Assembly: GCF_016765695.1 (NCBI RefSeq)
Contig: NZ_JAETGO010000084.1
Coordinates: forward strand, 31,399-95,398
Origin: Sporosalibacterium faouarense
GTDB taxonomy: Bacteria; Bacillota; Clostridia; Tissierellales; VENL01
DNA: 64,000 nt
Reading direction: 5' to 3'
Of the stretch, positions 27,210-36,116 are shown piece by piece (position 1 is the first letter of the stretch; each line of letters opens with the position of its first letter). Position numbers and translations under genes: made by a program. The notes beneath the pieces were generated by a model. The model saw only the letters and a list, made by a program, of their open reading frames with translations. It had not been told where the DNA came from and did not search any database.

Positions 27210-27333
27210 ATATTTTTTGCGAAATTCCCTTTTTATATCCAATTTGAAAAGAAATATTATTATAATGTTTTACTTAAAAATTCTTGAGTTAATCTTGTTA
27301 AAAATTACAAAATGCAATTCACTCATCAATTAA

Positions 27334-28164
27334 CTAAATCCAAATCCAATAATAAGATAAAATGGATACTATAATCAAACTAATTATAGCTATAATTTCT
27401 CTTGCATTTAATGAATAGTTTTTATTTATTTCTTTATCTTGTGATAAACTTTTCCTCTTCAGTTTAGTCATTATTATAAGAGAAATAATAATGATAACAA
27501 TACTAGTAACATGGGCTACAGTCAATGGACCAATTACTATTGGATTCACTCTAAAAAATTCAACTATGAATCTATTAATTGAAAAGCCTATTAGATAAGT
27601 AAAGAATAATTGACCATCATATCTAATTGATTTTCTCCTACTCCAAAGAATTCCAAAAAGTATAAAGTTTAAAACAGCTTCATATATTTGAGCAGGATGT
27701 AGTAACACTCCATTTAAGTTTATACCCCAAAAATATTCTTTTATCATCTCTATACCAAATACGTCACAACCGATTCTTCCTATTCCTTGGCCTAATATTA
27801 TTCCTGGTGCAACAATATCAGCAATCTTCCAAATATTAATTTTTTTCACCTTTGCATATACTACCGTAGTTATTATTCCTGCAATTAGAGCTCCTTGGAT
27901 AGATAAACCACCATCTCTAAATGCAAGGATTTTGATTGGATTATTAATATAATAATCTAGATTAAATACTAGTACATAGTATAATCTTGCTCCTAGTACC
28001 CCAGAAATTATTGCGTACAAAATAAAGTTTACTAGTGTATCCACATTGTAATTTCTTCTCTTTGCCTCTTTCATAGCAACTAAATATCCTGCTAGCATAC
28101 CCAACGCTATAAAAAAACCGAACATATAAATGCTAAATCCACCAATATTAAATAATACTTTCAT
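27334..28164 (-). CDS. lgt: Prolipoprotein diacylglyceryl transferase
   Basis: 276 residues with about seven membrane segments. It moves a diacylglyceryl group onto the lipobox Cys of prolipoproteins. GLSIQGALIAG and GQGIGRIGCDVFG correspond to the catalytic signature region (usual form GRxGNFxN, so the Asn is altered here), and HPAQIYEA matches the later conserved segment. Several lipoproteins in the window depend on such an enzyme. A second lgt elsewhere is possible given the altered signature. Transcribed from a region with a sigma-54-like site. Confidence 0.88.
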   Translation of the reverse strand: MKVLFNIGGFSIYMFGFFIALGMLAGYLVAMKEAKRRNYNVDTLVNFILYAIISGVLGARLYYVLVFNLDYYINNPIKILAFRDGGLSIQGALIAGIITTVVYAKVKKINIWKIADIVAPGIILGQGIGRIGCDVFGIEMIKEYFWGINLNGVLLHPAQIYEAVLNFILFGILWSRRKSIRYDGQLFFTYLIGFSINRFIVEFFRVNPIVIGPLTVAHVTSIVIIIISLIIMTKLKRKSLSQDKEINKNYSLNAREIIAIISLIIVSILSYYWIWI

Positions 28165-28263
28165 TCAATTAATCACCTCTTTGTTTTATTTCTTGCTTAA
28201 TATGTCAGCAACTCTTTACTCTAAAATTAGCATTTTATTTCTAAACTAGTATAATATAAATTA

Positions 28264-28280
28264 ATGCAAAAACAATGCCA
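28264..28280 (-). promoter_or_regulatory. Sigma-54-like promoter upstream of lgt (candidate)
   Basis: TGGCATTGTTTTTGCAT on the minus strand has the -24 GG and -12 GC dinucleotides ten bases apart, as sigma-54 requires. It lies 100 bases before lgt, just after the cysK terminator. A sigma-A-type alternative (TTGTTT, 16 bases, TATACT) overlaps it, so this is the weakest of the four sigma-54 candidates. Confidence 0.4.
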
Positions 28281-28287
28281 ACATAAA

Positions 28288-28308
28288 AAGACTCAGAAAT
28301 CTGAGCCT
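28288..28308 (-). terminator. Terminator overlapping the cysK stop
   Basis: A short inverted repeat (CTCAGA 28292-28297 with TCTGAG 28300-28305, extended with one mismatch) followed by TTTTT on the minus strand. Confidence 0.6.
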
Positions 28309-29219
28309 TAAATTATATTCATACTTAAGTATCTTTCTCCTGTATCTGGAGCAATAGCTAATATTTTCTTTCCTGGTCCTAGTTTTTTAGCCACCTGTAG
28401 TGCCACAAAGGTAGATGCCCCAGCAGATATGCCACATAAGATTCCTTCTTTCTTAGCTAAATCCTGAGTTGTTTTTATTGCATCTTCATCACTAACATGC
28501 TTAATTTCGTTATATATATCTCTATTAAGAGTATCTGGTATAAACCCCGGACCTGTTCCTACAATTTTATGTGGCCCTGGTTTTCCTCCTGCTATTACAG
28601 GAGAGTTTTCAGATTCAACTACATATATCTTTAAATTTGGTAAATGCTCTCTAAGAACTTCTCCAGTGCCACTAATGGTTCCTCCTGTTCCCGCTGTGGC
28701 AACAAACACATCTAAATCATTATCAAAGTCATTTAAGATTTCTAAAGCTGTTGATTTCTTATGAACCTCTGGATTTGCAATATTTGTAAATTGATTTGGC
28801 ATAAAGCTGTTAGGAATTTCCTCCAAAAGTTCATTGGCTTTGTCTAAACAACCTTGCATTAATAGTTCTCCTGGAGTCAGCATCACTTCTGCGCCATAAG
28901 ATTTGAGCAGTTGTACCCTCTCTGCTGTAGCAGTTTCAGGCATAATAATAATTGCTCTATATCCTTTTGAAGCTGCAACCATAGCTATTCCTATTCCAGT
29001 ATTTCCCGAAGTTGGTTCAATAATTGTTCCACCTTCTTTAATTAAACCATTAATTTCCCCTTCAGCTATCATATTATAAGCAGCTCTATCCTTTACTGAA
29101 CTACTTGGATTAAAGCTCTCTAGCTTTATATACACATCTGCTGAGTTATCGTCAGTTAATCTACTCAATTTTACAATGGGTGTATTTCCTATCAATTCTG
29201 TTATATTATTTACAATCAC
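28308..29219 (-). CDS. cysK: Cysteine synthase (O-acetylserine sulfhydrylase)
   Basis: About 304 residues. It makes cysteine from O-acetylserine and sulfide with PLP. SSVKDRAAYNM holds the PLP lysine, PTSGNTGIG binds substrate, and GTGGTISGTG binds the PLP phosphate. A GTG at 29219 (giving MIVNNITELIGNTPIV) is preferred because AAGGTG lies five bases upstream; the ATG at 29234 has no clear site. It follows a sulfonate-type ABC transporter, consistent with sulfur assimilation. The 290 bases upstream hold no riboswitch or T-box that I recognise. Confidence 0.94.
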   Translation of the reverse strand: MIVNNITELIGNTPIVKLSRLTDDNSADVYIKLESFNPSSSVKDRAAYNMIAEGEINGLIKEGGTIIEPTSGNTGIGIAMVAASKGYRAIIIMPETATAERVQLLKSYGAEVMLTPGELLMQGCLDKANELLEEIPNSFMPNQFTNIANPEVHKKSTALEILNDFDNDLDVFVATAGTGGTISGTGEVLREHLPNLKIYVVESENSPVIAGGKPGPHKIVGTGPGFIPDTLNRDIYNEIKHVSDEDAIKTTQDLAKKEGILCGISAGASTFVALQVAKKLGPGKKILAIAPDTGERYLSMNII

Positions 29220-29511
29220 CTTATCACCTTCCATTCAGTTTCTAATAATATTTTAACCTTTTAAATGAGGATTCTTCTCATAATTCATTTTAAAAAACAG
29301 ATTGAAATTTTATGGAATCATAAAGTCTCATAGTACAAACAAAATATTTTTTCCAAGGTTATATTAGAGTTACTATCTACAAAGTAATTCTTTATTCTTA
29401 AACTTATTTTCTTTTCTTAAATTTATTGATAAGTTTGATTTATGTTTGTTATTGAAATTATATATTTTATATTGTTAAACTAAATATGTCCATGATTCTA
29501 TACTAACACCA

Positions 29512-30480
29512 CTAATTATCAAACATATTACTTATATCTGTACTCCCATTTATAAATCCTAATGATCCAGATAAATCTGCAAACTCTTGTAAAACGCCTT
29601 TATTTAAATCAGTCGTAAAAGCTACTCTATTAAATGAGTTATTAATAATATTTCGCTCTATATCTTGATTAGTTATTTCTTTAATCTTACTTCCAATGAT
29701 ATTAATTGATTCTTCTTTATTATTGTTTATGAAGTTAATAGCATCTTCATGGGCTTCTAAAAACTCATTTACTGCCTCAGTATTTTCCTCTAGAAAATCT
29801 TTCCTTACAACTAGAATAGTTGCAGGTAAATTGCCCTCCCATGGTAGCTCATCTGAATCTCTTAACACTTCTACTATTCCTTCTGCTTCCATTACTGACG
29901 CCCATGGCTCTGATACAATTGCTGCATCAATTTGATTCTGCTGGAATAAACCAATCATAGTTGAAGGTTTCTGAGTAATTCTCTTAACTGTACCTCCATT
30001 TTCTTCTGTTGCCATGTTGTTTTCTTGTAATATCTTTCTAAGAAGAAGGTCATGGGTGCATCCTGTTGAAGGAGTAGCCACTATCTTTCCTCCTAAATCC
30101 TTTATATCATGTATTCCAGCATCCTTACGGACTATTAAAACATTTTCTCCTTTACTAGAATTAGAGATAGCTACTACCTCTCCACCCTGTAAATATCTAT
30201 TTAATACAGGACCTGGACCAACATATCCAATATCTATCTGTTCAGTAGCCAATGCATCCATAAATAATGATCCATTTGGAAAAGTACTAGTGCTAATCTT
30301 ATAGTCTCCCATTTTTTCTGCAAATAACCCTTTTTCAATACCTACCATTGCTGGACCATGGGATATTCTTGGAAAATAACCTATTTTAATTTCTGATACA
30401 TCTTTAGTTTCTGTGCCACATGCTGCTAATAATAGTATAAGTGCTAATACAATTGATATCACCTTTATATTCTTTTTCAT
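29512..30480 (-). CDS. Sulfonate/taurine-type ABC transporter substrate-binding lipoprotein
   Basis: 322 residues with lipobox LLLAAC (Cys21). The SsuA/TauA/NMT1-like fold shows KIGYFPRISHGPAMVGIEKG near the N-terminus, QIDIGYVGPGPVLNRYL, and STGCTHDLLLRKIL. Substrate is not fixed by sequence: aliphatic sulfonates, taurine or thiamine precursors are all possible. Cysteine synthase next door favours a sulfur compound. Third gene of the transporter operon. Confidence 0.85.
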   Translation of the reverse strand: MKKNIKVISIVLALILLLAACGTETKDVSEIKIGYFPRISHGPAMVGIEKGLFAEKMGDYKISTSTFPNGSLFMDALATEQIDIGYVGPGPVLNRYLQGGEVVAISNSSKGENVLIVRKDAGIHDIKDLGGKIVATPSTGCTHDLLLRKILQENNMATEENGGTVKRITQKPSTMIGLFQQNQIDAAIVSEPWASVMEAEGIVEVLRDSDELPWEGNLPATILVVRKDFLEENTEAVNEFLEAHEDAINFINNNKEESINIIGSKIKEITNQDIERNIINNSFNRVAFTTDLNKGVLQEFADLSGSLGFINGSTDISNMFDN

Positions 30481-30491
30481 TTTAATCCTCC

Positions 30492-31250
30492 TTAATTATT
30501 TAATAATCCCCATCTTTCTAATACTCTTCCTTCTAGCTTTTTAAAAATTAGATTATCAGTTATAAATCCTGTAAGAGCTATCATTATCATTACAGATAAG
30601 ACAGTTTGCATATTACCCATATCCCGTCCCCACATTAGTATTTGCCCCAAACCTTTACCAGTTCCTAATATTTCAGCAGCCATTAAAGCTCTCCAACAAA
30701 ATGCCCATGCTAGTCTCATACCTGTAATAATATGAGGTATAGATGCAGGTACAATTACCTTTGCAAACATTTTGATATTTTTATATCCTAAGTTTTTAGC
30801 ACATCTAATAAATTCAGGTGAAACATTCTTTATTCCAGTTGATGAGCTAATAATCATATTCCAAATACCACCTATTACAACAACGAAAATTATTGAAGGT
30901 TCTCCTAGCTTAAACCACAATATAGCCAGTGGCAACCAAACTACACTTGGAACTGATTGAAATGATAAAACTAAAGAACCAAAGGTCTCATCTAAAGTCT
31001 TATTTGATGCTAGGATAACACCAATTGAAGCACCTAATATTGTGGCAATAAAATAGCCTATTAATAGCCTTCTTATGCTATGAAGTAATGCTATTGTATA
31101 TGTCCCATCTTTAATTCCACTCCAAAGGGTTTTGAATACTTGTAGGGGAGAAGGGAACATAAATTCTGGCCATACTCCTATTTTATATACCACCTCCCAT
31201 AGTATTATTGCGCTCACTAGGAACATTATCCTTTTCAAGTTTGTACTCAT
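30492..31250 (-). CDS. Sulfonate-type ABC transporter permease
   Basis: 252 residues with six membrane segments and the EAA loop near ARRxxIPHIITGMRL-like (here VIVPASIPHIITGMRLAWAF). BPD_transp_1 family, SsuC/TauC-like. The ATG at 31250 has AGGAG seven bases upstream although it overlaps the ATPase gene by 68 bases, so the overlap is probably real and implies translational coupling. Confidence 0.9.
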   Translation of the reverse strand: MSTNLKRIMFLVSAIILWEVVYKIGVWPEFMFPSPLQVFKTLWSGIKDGTYTIALLHSIRRLLIGYFIATILGASIGVILASNKTLDETFGSLVLSFQSVPSVVWLPLAILWFKLGEPSIIFVVVIGGIWNMIISSSTGIKNVSPEFIRCAKNLGYKNIKMFAKVIVPASIPHIITGMRLAWAFCWRALMAAEILGTGKGLGQILMWGRDMGNMQTVLSVMIMIALTGFITDNLIFKKLEGRVLERWGLLNN

Positions 31251-32007
31251 ATCCTAACTCCTCTCTTGCCACCTTTTCTATTTCCTTCTTTAGCTTTTTA
31301 AAAACTTGTTGCTCCTTATAATAGATATCACTATTAGTCGATGCCCTAGGATGGGATATATCAATATTAATTTCATCGATAATTCTACTTGGTCTTGTTC
31401 CCATAATAATGACTTTATCTGATAATTTTACTGCTTCTCTAATATTATGGGTTACAAAAATAATAGTTTTCTTAGTTTCCATCCATATTTGTTGCAATTC
31501 ATTATGTAGCAACAATCTAGTTTGTTCATCTAGGGCAGAAAAAGGTTCATCCATTAATAAGATTTCTGGATCCATAACAAGACTTCTGGCTAAAGAAACC
31601 CTTTGCTTCATACCTCCAGATAACTCATGAGGATAATGATTTTTAAACTTATTTAGGTGCACCTTCTTTAGAATATTAGTAACCTTATCTTCGATTTCTT
31701 TAGAAGAATAATTTAAATTTTTTAATCCAAAACTCACATTATCCTTTACTGTTAACCAAGGAAATAAAGCTGCGTTTTGAAATACCATAATCCTATCTGT
31801 ATCAGTTCCTTGTATTTCTTTATCATTGATTAAAATCTTACCTTTTGTCGGTTTATCTAAACCACATACTATATTTATTAACGTTGATTTTCCACATCCT
31901 GATGGTCCTATTAGTGATATAAATTCTCCTCGATTAATTTTTAAATTTATATCTTTAAGAACCTCTATATTGCTATAGCTTTTATGGATATTCCTAATTT
32001 CAATCAT
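31183..32007 (-). CDS. Sulfonate-type ABC transporter ATP-binding protein
   Basis: 274 residues: Walker A GPSGCGKST, Q-loop VFQNAALFPWLTV, signature LSGGMKQRVSLARSL, Walker B ILLMDEPFSALDE and switch His VTHNI. SsuB/TauB-like. First gene of the operon, with a clean sigma-A promoter 50 bases upstream. The C-terminal 25 residues are a low-similarity tail that overlaps the permease gene. Confidence 0.92.
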   Translation of the reverse strand: MIEIRNIHKSYSNIEVLKDINLKINRGEFISLIGPSGCGKSTLINIVCGLDKPTKGKILINDKEIQGTDTDRIMVFQNAALFPWLTVKDNVSFGLKNLNYSSKEIEDKVTNILKKVHLNKFKNHYPHELSGGMKQRVSLARSLVMDPEILLMDEPFSALDEQTRLLLHNELQQIWMETKKTIIFVTHNIREAVKLSDKVIIMGTRPSRIIDEINIDISHPRASTNSDIYYKEQQVFKKLKKEIEKVAREELGYEYKLEKDNVPSERNNTMGGGI

Positions 32008-32058
32008 GTCTTCCTCCTAATCCCTAGTATTCCAGTATGTTTTTGTGTATTTAACAGT

Positions 32059-32087
32059 ATGATATATTAGATGATTGTGCATGTCAA
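32059..32087 (-). promoter_or_regulatory. Promoter of the sulfonate-type ABC operon
   Basis: Consensus TTGACA (32082-32087) and TATCAT (32059-32064), 17 bases apart on the minus strand, 52 bases upstream of the ATPase start. Confidence 0.7.
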
Positions 32088-32175
32088 GATGTTTCTCAGA
32101 AAATTAATATGTTGAAAGATTCTGAATTTATCATATGTATATGGTACTGTTAATTGTGTCAAATGACTCCTTTAG

Positions 32176-32191
32176 TGTGTTATTTAACACA
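32176..32191. promoter_or_regulatory. CRP/FNR-family-like palindrome upstream of the ABC operon
   Basis: TGTGTTATTTAACACA is a perfect 16-base palindrome of TGTG-N8-CACA form, the shape bound by Crp/Fnr-family regulators. It lies about 90 bases upstream of the ABC promoter. No regulator of that family is in the window. Confidence 0.35.
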
Positions 32192-32285
32192 TATTAATTG
32201 TTCATTTTCTATAAGTAAATTTAGCTTCTACATTGACGCAATATTTCTCTAATACAAAAGGCGAAAGAAATAATACAAGTGGAAA

Positions 32286-32327
32286 AGGGGGTATCACAAT
32301 GATTTTAAAATCATTGTGATACCCCCT
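32286..32327 (-). terminator. Strong terminator after the spermidine-synthase-like gene
   Basis: A perfect 42-base palindrome (21-base arms, no unpaired loop) followed by TTTT on the minus strand, 91 bases after the stop of the 750-residue gene. With the other two sites it accounts for the gene-free 32008-32417 interval. Confidence 0.85.
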
Positions 32328-32417
32328 CAAATATATTTAACCTTAAGAACAATTAGAAATCATAGTTTTAAGTCAACTCAATTACATGTAATTTAACATT
32401 TAAATATATATTACATT

Positions 32418-34670
32418 CTAGCTTAGTTTAAATGCGAATATAGCAAGGTACATTAGCCCTCCAAATATTATAGTGAAGGTAAACCCTATGGTCATTGAAA
32501 GAGCTAATGCCACAGCGGATCCAGCTACTGACATGACTCCATTTACTCCCCATATTAGAGGTATATGATTATCAAATCCACTATCATTTAGTTTTTTAAT
32601 CCCTTTAGGAAATGCCATACCCATAAAAAATCCTAATGGGAACAGTATGGCTGTTAATACAATAAATTTTCCCACTTGATCAAGTGAACTTAAATCATTT
32701 ATCAAGGTAGATAAAATAAATTGAAATACAATTGTCAACGCTGGAATTAAAATAAATATTATTTGTCTTCCTCTTATAGAAATATTCACAATCCTTTTAT
32801 TACTAAAGTAACTCCCTATGCCGCAGCTTAATAATAGGGCAAAGAGTATATAGCTAAAAGCTCTAGTTGGATTTCCTAAAAATAATATACTCTTTTGAAT
32901 TAAAGGAATTTCTATTAACATAAATCCAAATCCAATTAAGCTAAAATATATAATTGACTTAGTTATCTGTCTATTCCTGGAGATTGCCCAATAACCTCCA
33001 ATAGCTATAATAAATGCTACACCTATTAATAAAGCTTTAATTACATCTGGTATACCTTTACTTGTATCATAAAAGAAAGGTTTATCATCTATAGTTGGCT
33101 TAATATTAACTGGAAACTGCTCATATAAGTCATTTAATTCAATATCCCCTTTACTATATGCATCATAAATATCTGTATACTTTATATCTGGCAAATTAAC
33201 TATAACTCTATTTTGATTGTTAATTTCTATAAAGATACTTTCTATTTCTTCATTGGTAAAAGGTTCTTTCTTAAAAATTAGTACTGGCATACTAATAGTT
33301 TTTTTATGCTCTTCACTCATATCATTTGTCATACTATTTATTACAACAAAATGTTTTTTTACTTCCCCTCTAGCTATTCCCATTTCTTCAAGGACTTCTA
33401 TACCTGTATTTATGGCTCTAAGAGTATCATTAGCACTATGAAGCATTAAACTTAAATAGCCATCCTTTTTTAAGTGATTAAAATAAGCTTTATAAGCCTC
33501 TTTAGTATATATATAGTTTTCAGATAGGCCCATACCGCCATTGCTTACAGCATTAGTCATAACCATTCCTAAATAAATATTATTGTATTTCTTTTCTGTC
33601 GTTTCAACAAAGCTCCTACCATCATCAATTACTAGATTTACTCCTTCAAGATTGTAAACATCACCATTATATTCACTAAATTCCTTTACAGCCTCAATTG
33701 TTGAAGGATTTATCTCAACAGCATCTATATTTTTACTGCCTCCCAATAAAGCTAGCAGGACATCTTTGCCTCCTCCAGGTCCGATTAGCAAAACATCTTG
33801 ATTATCTCCTAAAGCAAATGGCAAATAGTTAACCCTATCCTTCAAATATTCTATAGATTCAATATTTCCATCAAATTGAATCATTGGTGCACTTGCACCG
33901 CCATCAGTAATCACAGTCTTAATATTATTTTCTTCTTCAATTACGTCGGTTCTAGAGATGGAATCCCATTTACTGTATACTATATCAACATCTTTATTCT
34001 CATTTCTCAAATGTTCAATTGTTGTTACAGTACTAGTAATATATGAGGTGAAATTTCTCTCTAATTCATTGAGATAATTCTTCTGAACTATTAACATTAA
34101 AACAATCACCACTAAAAATGATATAACCGTTTTTGACTTTTTTTCTTGCTTCAATGATGCAAATAAAAAGGCAGCTATCAATGCAATTAAGGATACTACA
34201 AATACTGAGACCATAAATCCTAATCTATCCATCATTGGTATTATCAAAATGCTTCCAAATGTTGAGCCAATTAAGTCAGCAAAATACAGTTTATTACTTT
34301 CACTGCCTCCGTCAAGGAATAATAAAGACAGTATTGCACCACCTATTACAAATGGTATACTTGATAGAAAAGCATAAAATAAGAAAGAATCTAAAAATGG
34401 AAGTTTATAAATAATTAAAATACAAATTATATACGTCAATGACAGTATTAAACTCAGTAATGATATAGAGTAATTTCTTTTAAATTTATATATAATTATT
34501 CCTCCAAATCCTATTCCCAATATAGCTATTGAAACTGTTAAAAAAACAAAATGATAATACAATATGGTTGAAAATAATCTAGTTACAAGTACCTCATATA
34601 CAAAGAGCGAGGTACTTAACAAAAATATTCCTAGTAGTTTTATTAATGTCATATTTCTATCTTTATTCAT
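32418..34670 (-). CDS. Multi-span membrane protein with spermidine-synthase-like domain
   Basis: 750 residues: about six membrane segments at 1-200, a soluble SAM-binding domain at about 205-530, and about seven segments at 540-750. The nucleotide site is recognisable (LLIGPGGGKDVLLAL, DAVEINPST, DDGRSF). The acidic catalytic residue expected after DGR in polyamine aminopropyltransferases is replaced (IYLGMVMTN), so a true spermidine synthase is unlikely. It is last in a four-gene unit behind a sigma-54 promoter, with zinc-ribbon, anchored and DUF2933-like proteins. Role unknown; a SAM-dependent transfer at the membrane is one possibility. Confidence 0.82.
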   Translation of the reverse strand: MNKDRNMTLIKLLGIFLLSTSLFVYEVLVTRLFSTILYYHFVFLTVSIAILGIGFGGIIIYKFKRNYSISLLSLILSLTYIICILIIYKLPFLDSFLFYAFLSSIPFVIGGAILSLLFLDGGSESNKLYFADLIGSTFGSILIIPMMDRLGFMVSVFVVSLIALIAAFLFASLKQEKKSKTVISFLVVIVLMLIVQKNYLNELERNFTSYITSTVTTIEHLRNENKDVDIVYSKWDSISRTDVIEEENNIKTVITDGGASAPMIQFDGNIESIEYLKDRVNYLPFALGDNQDVLLIGPGGGKDVLLALLGGSKNIDAVEINPSTIEAVKEFSEYNGDVYNLEGVNLVIDDGRSFVETTEKKYNNIYLGMVMTNAVSNGGMGLSENYIYTKEAYKAYFNHLKKDGYLSLMLHSANDTLRAINTGIEVLEEMGIARGEVKKHFVVINSMTNDMSEEHKKTISMPVLIFKKEPFTNEEIESIFIEINNQNRVIVNLPDIKYTDIYDAYSKGDIELNDLYEQFPVNIKPTIDDKPFFYDTSKGIPDVIKALLIGVAFIIAIGGYWAISRNRQITKSIIYFSLIGFGFMLIEIPLIQKSILFLGNPTRAFSYILFALLLSCGIGSYFSNKRIVNISIRGRQIIFILIPALTIVFQFILSTLINDLSSLDQVGKFIVLTAILFPLGFFMGMAFPKGIKKLNDSGFDNHIPLIWGVNGVMSVAGSAVALALSMTIGFTFTIIFGGLMYLAIFAFKLS

Positions 34671-34678
34671 ATATTCAC

Positions 34679-34930
34679 CTATTCTCTTTCTTGTATATCA
34701 AGGCTTTTATCTTCACAGTCTTCTTTATGGTTTTGATGCATACCTTTCATCATAAATATATGCATTATAGGACAAATTAGAAAAATAATCCAATATAGAC
34801 CTCCTGATAAGTTAACTACTCCACTTTTTGACAAAGCTACAATCAATATAACTGGAATTAAACAACCTATCATCATTAGTAACATATGTTTAAAGTGATT
34901 ATTTTTCTTTTTTTTATTCTCTCCCATCAT
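34679..34930 (-). CDS. Small DUF2933-like membrane protein
   Basis: 83 residues with two membrane segments (about 14-32 and 40-58) and a His/Met-containing end (CPIMHIFMMKGMHQNHKEDC). It resembles DUF2933-type proteins often seen near metal-resistance genes; the match is by pattern only. AGGAGG precedes the ATG. It is eight bases upstream of the spermidine-synthase-like gene. Confidence 0.65.
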   Translation of the reverse strand: MMGENKKKKNNHFKHMLLMMIGCLIPVILIVALSKSGVVNLSGGLYWIIFLICPIMHIFMMKGMHQNHKEDCEDKSLDIQERE

Positions 34931-34981
34931 TCTCTTCCTCCTGTAATCTTTTTTTAAAAAGTCTATTTCATGAGGTTCTTC

Positions 34982-35668
34982 TCAGACTTTAATTGTTGAA
35001 ACTATGTCATAAGTACTCATGTCAATGACAGAAATCTCATTGGTTTCTCTAGATGTTGATTCCCCTACATTAATTTCATATATATTCCACTTGAAAATTC
35101 TAGAAGGTATTCCATCTATATTTTCTAAATAAAGCTCAATCTCCTTTGAACTATTATTAAATATGGGTTTGCCATTATATTCTTTATTTACCTTTAAATA
35201 CCCCTTAAGATGATGTCCACTTCCTCCGCCTATTTCCCAACTGAAACCTTCTGTTACTTTTTCTCCATCTAAAATAAGTGAGGCTTTTTTTGCAAAGTCA
35301 ATTGATTCTAAATCTACCGAATGTGTATTCACATATAGCTTGAATACTAAATAATCATCATCTTTTTCTATCAGATTATTGAATATAGCCCCAATATCTA
35401 CAGCCCCTTGATTATCTATTCTAATTATATCTTCTTCAGTTAGCCCATTGATGTTACCACTAGTATCATCCTCTTTCTTTCCATATATATCGCTATTTTT
35501 ATTATTAAAGTTTTTCTCTTGTTTTTCTTGATTTATAGAAGCTTGATTATACTCATTTGTATCCTTAATCTGATTTTTAGTATTCTTCTCTCTTTTAGCT
35601 CCTAATCCTAGGTAAAAAGCTGTTCCTAACAATGCTATTACAGTCAGCACTACAATTGTTTTCTTCAT
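34982..35668 (-). CDS. Membrane-anchored extracytoplasmic protein, unknown family
   Basis: About 228 residues from the ATG at 35668 (MKKTIVVLTV), which has AGGAG seven bases upstream; a longer frame would overlap the zinc-ribbon gene. One N-terminal membrane segment, a Lys/Asn/Gln-rich linker to about residue 75, and a beta-rich domain with SGHHLKGYLKV and GIPSRIFKWNIYE. I do not recognise the family. It probably lies outside the membrane. Second in the sigma-54 unit. Confidence 0.6.
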   Translation of the reverse strand: MKKTIVVLTVIALLGTAFYLGLGAKREKNTKNQIKDTNEYNQASINQEKQEKNFNNKNSDIYGKKEDDTSGNINGLTEEDIIRIDNQGAVDIGAIFNNLIEKDDDYLVFKLYVNTHSVDLESIDFAKKASLILDGEKVTEGFSWEIGGGSGHHLKGYLKVNKEYNGKPIFNNSSKEIELYLENIDGIPSRIFKWNIYEINVGESTSRETNEISVIDMSTYDIVSTIKV

Positions 35669-35678
35669 GTTATTTCTC

Positions 35679-35930
35679 CTATTCTTTTTGATTTGACAAT
35701 TGATTACTATCACAAAATGGACAACTTCTCCAACTAATATCAATTATTTTTCCACAATTACTACATTCCTTCTTCAATTGTTCATTGCAGTTAGGACAAT
35801 GTAAACTACTTTTATCCACCTCCTCTCCACAGTTAATACAAATTTCCTTCATATATAAACCTTCTTCTTCCTTACCCTTGAAAACATAATATAGAATTAT
35901 TCCAAAAAATACGTATGCAGCAAGGATCAT
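35679..35930 (-). CDS. Membrane-anchored double zinc-ribbon protein
   Basis: 83 residues: a membrane segment at 1-19, a charged hinge (KGKEEEG), then four CxxC pairs (CINC, CPNC, CSNC, CPFC) forming two zinc ribbons of the double-zinc-ribbon type. The start at 35930 has AGAAGGA upstream and lies about 30 bases from the sigma-54 promoter's predicted start site. First gene of the unit. Zinc ribbons of this class usually mediate protein contacts. Confidence 0.75.
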   Translation of the reverse strand: MILAAYVFFGIILYYVFKGKEEEGLYMKEICINCGEEVDKSSLHCPNCNEQLKKECSNCGKIIDISWRSCPFCDSNQLSNQKE

Positions 35931-35969
35931 AGTAACACTTCCTTCTATTTCATAATTAACTATCTTTTA

Positions 35970-35986
35970 ATGCAATTCATATGCCA
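35970..35986 (-). promoter_or_regulatory. Sigma-54 promoter of the zinc-ribbon/spermidine-synthase-like unit
   Basis: TGGCATATGAATTGCAT on the minus strand matches TGGCAY-N5-TTGCW, with GG and GC ten bases apart. The predicted transcript starts about 30 bases before the zinc-ribbon ATG. A sigma-54 activator gene lies 2 kb away. Confidence 0.75.
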
Positions 35987-36054
35987 ATTCTTTATATTAC
36001 TTTAATTACTCTCTTGAATTCAGAAAAAATATTGAATGACTTTCTATGTACACA

Positions 36055-36099
36055 AAAATAACAGTAAGACTCTCTTAAAGAGAGTCTTACTGTTATTTT
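36055..36099 (-). terminator. Strong terminator closing the larE unit
   Basis: A perfect 45-base palindrome around a single base, rich in A at one end and T at the other, between the larE unit and the next sigma-54 promoter. It could act in both directions. Confidence 0.85.
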
Positions 36100-36116
36100 G
36101 AATTTTCTATATAGCT

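Noticed and set aside
32008..32417. SAM or cysteine riboswitch before the sulfonate-type ABC operon
   Set aside because: No S-box core or T-box sequence was found; only a sigma-A promoter, a palindrome and the neighbour's terminator are visible.
32418..34670. True spermidine synthase
   Set aside because: The catalytic acidic residue after the DGR motif is missing and the domain is embedded between membrane regions.
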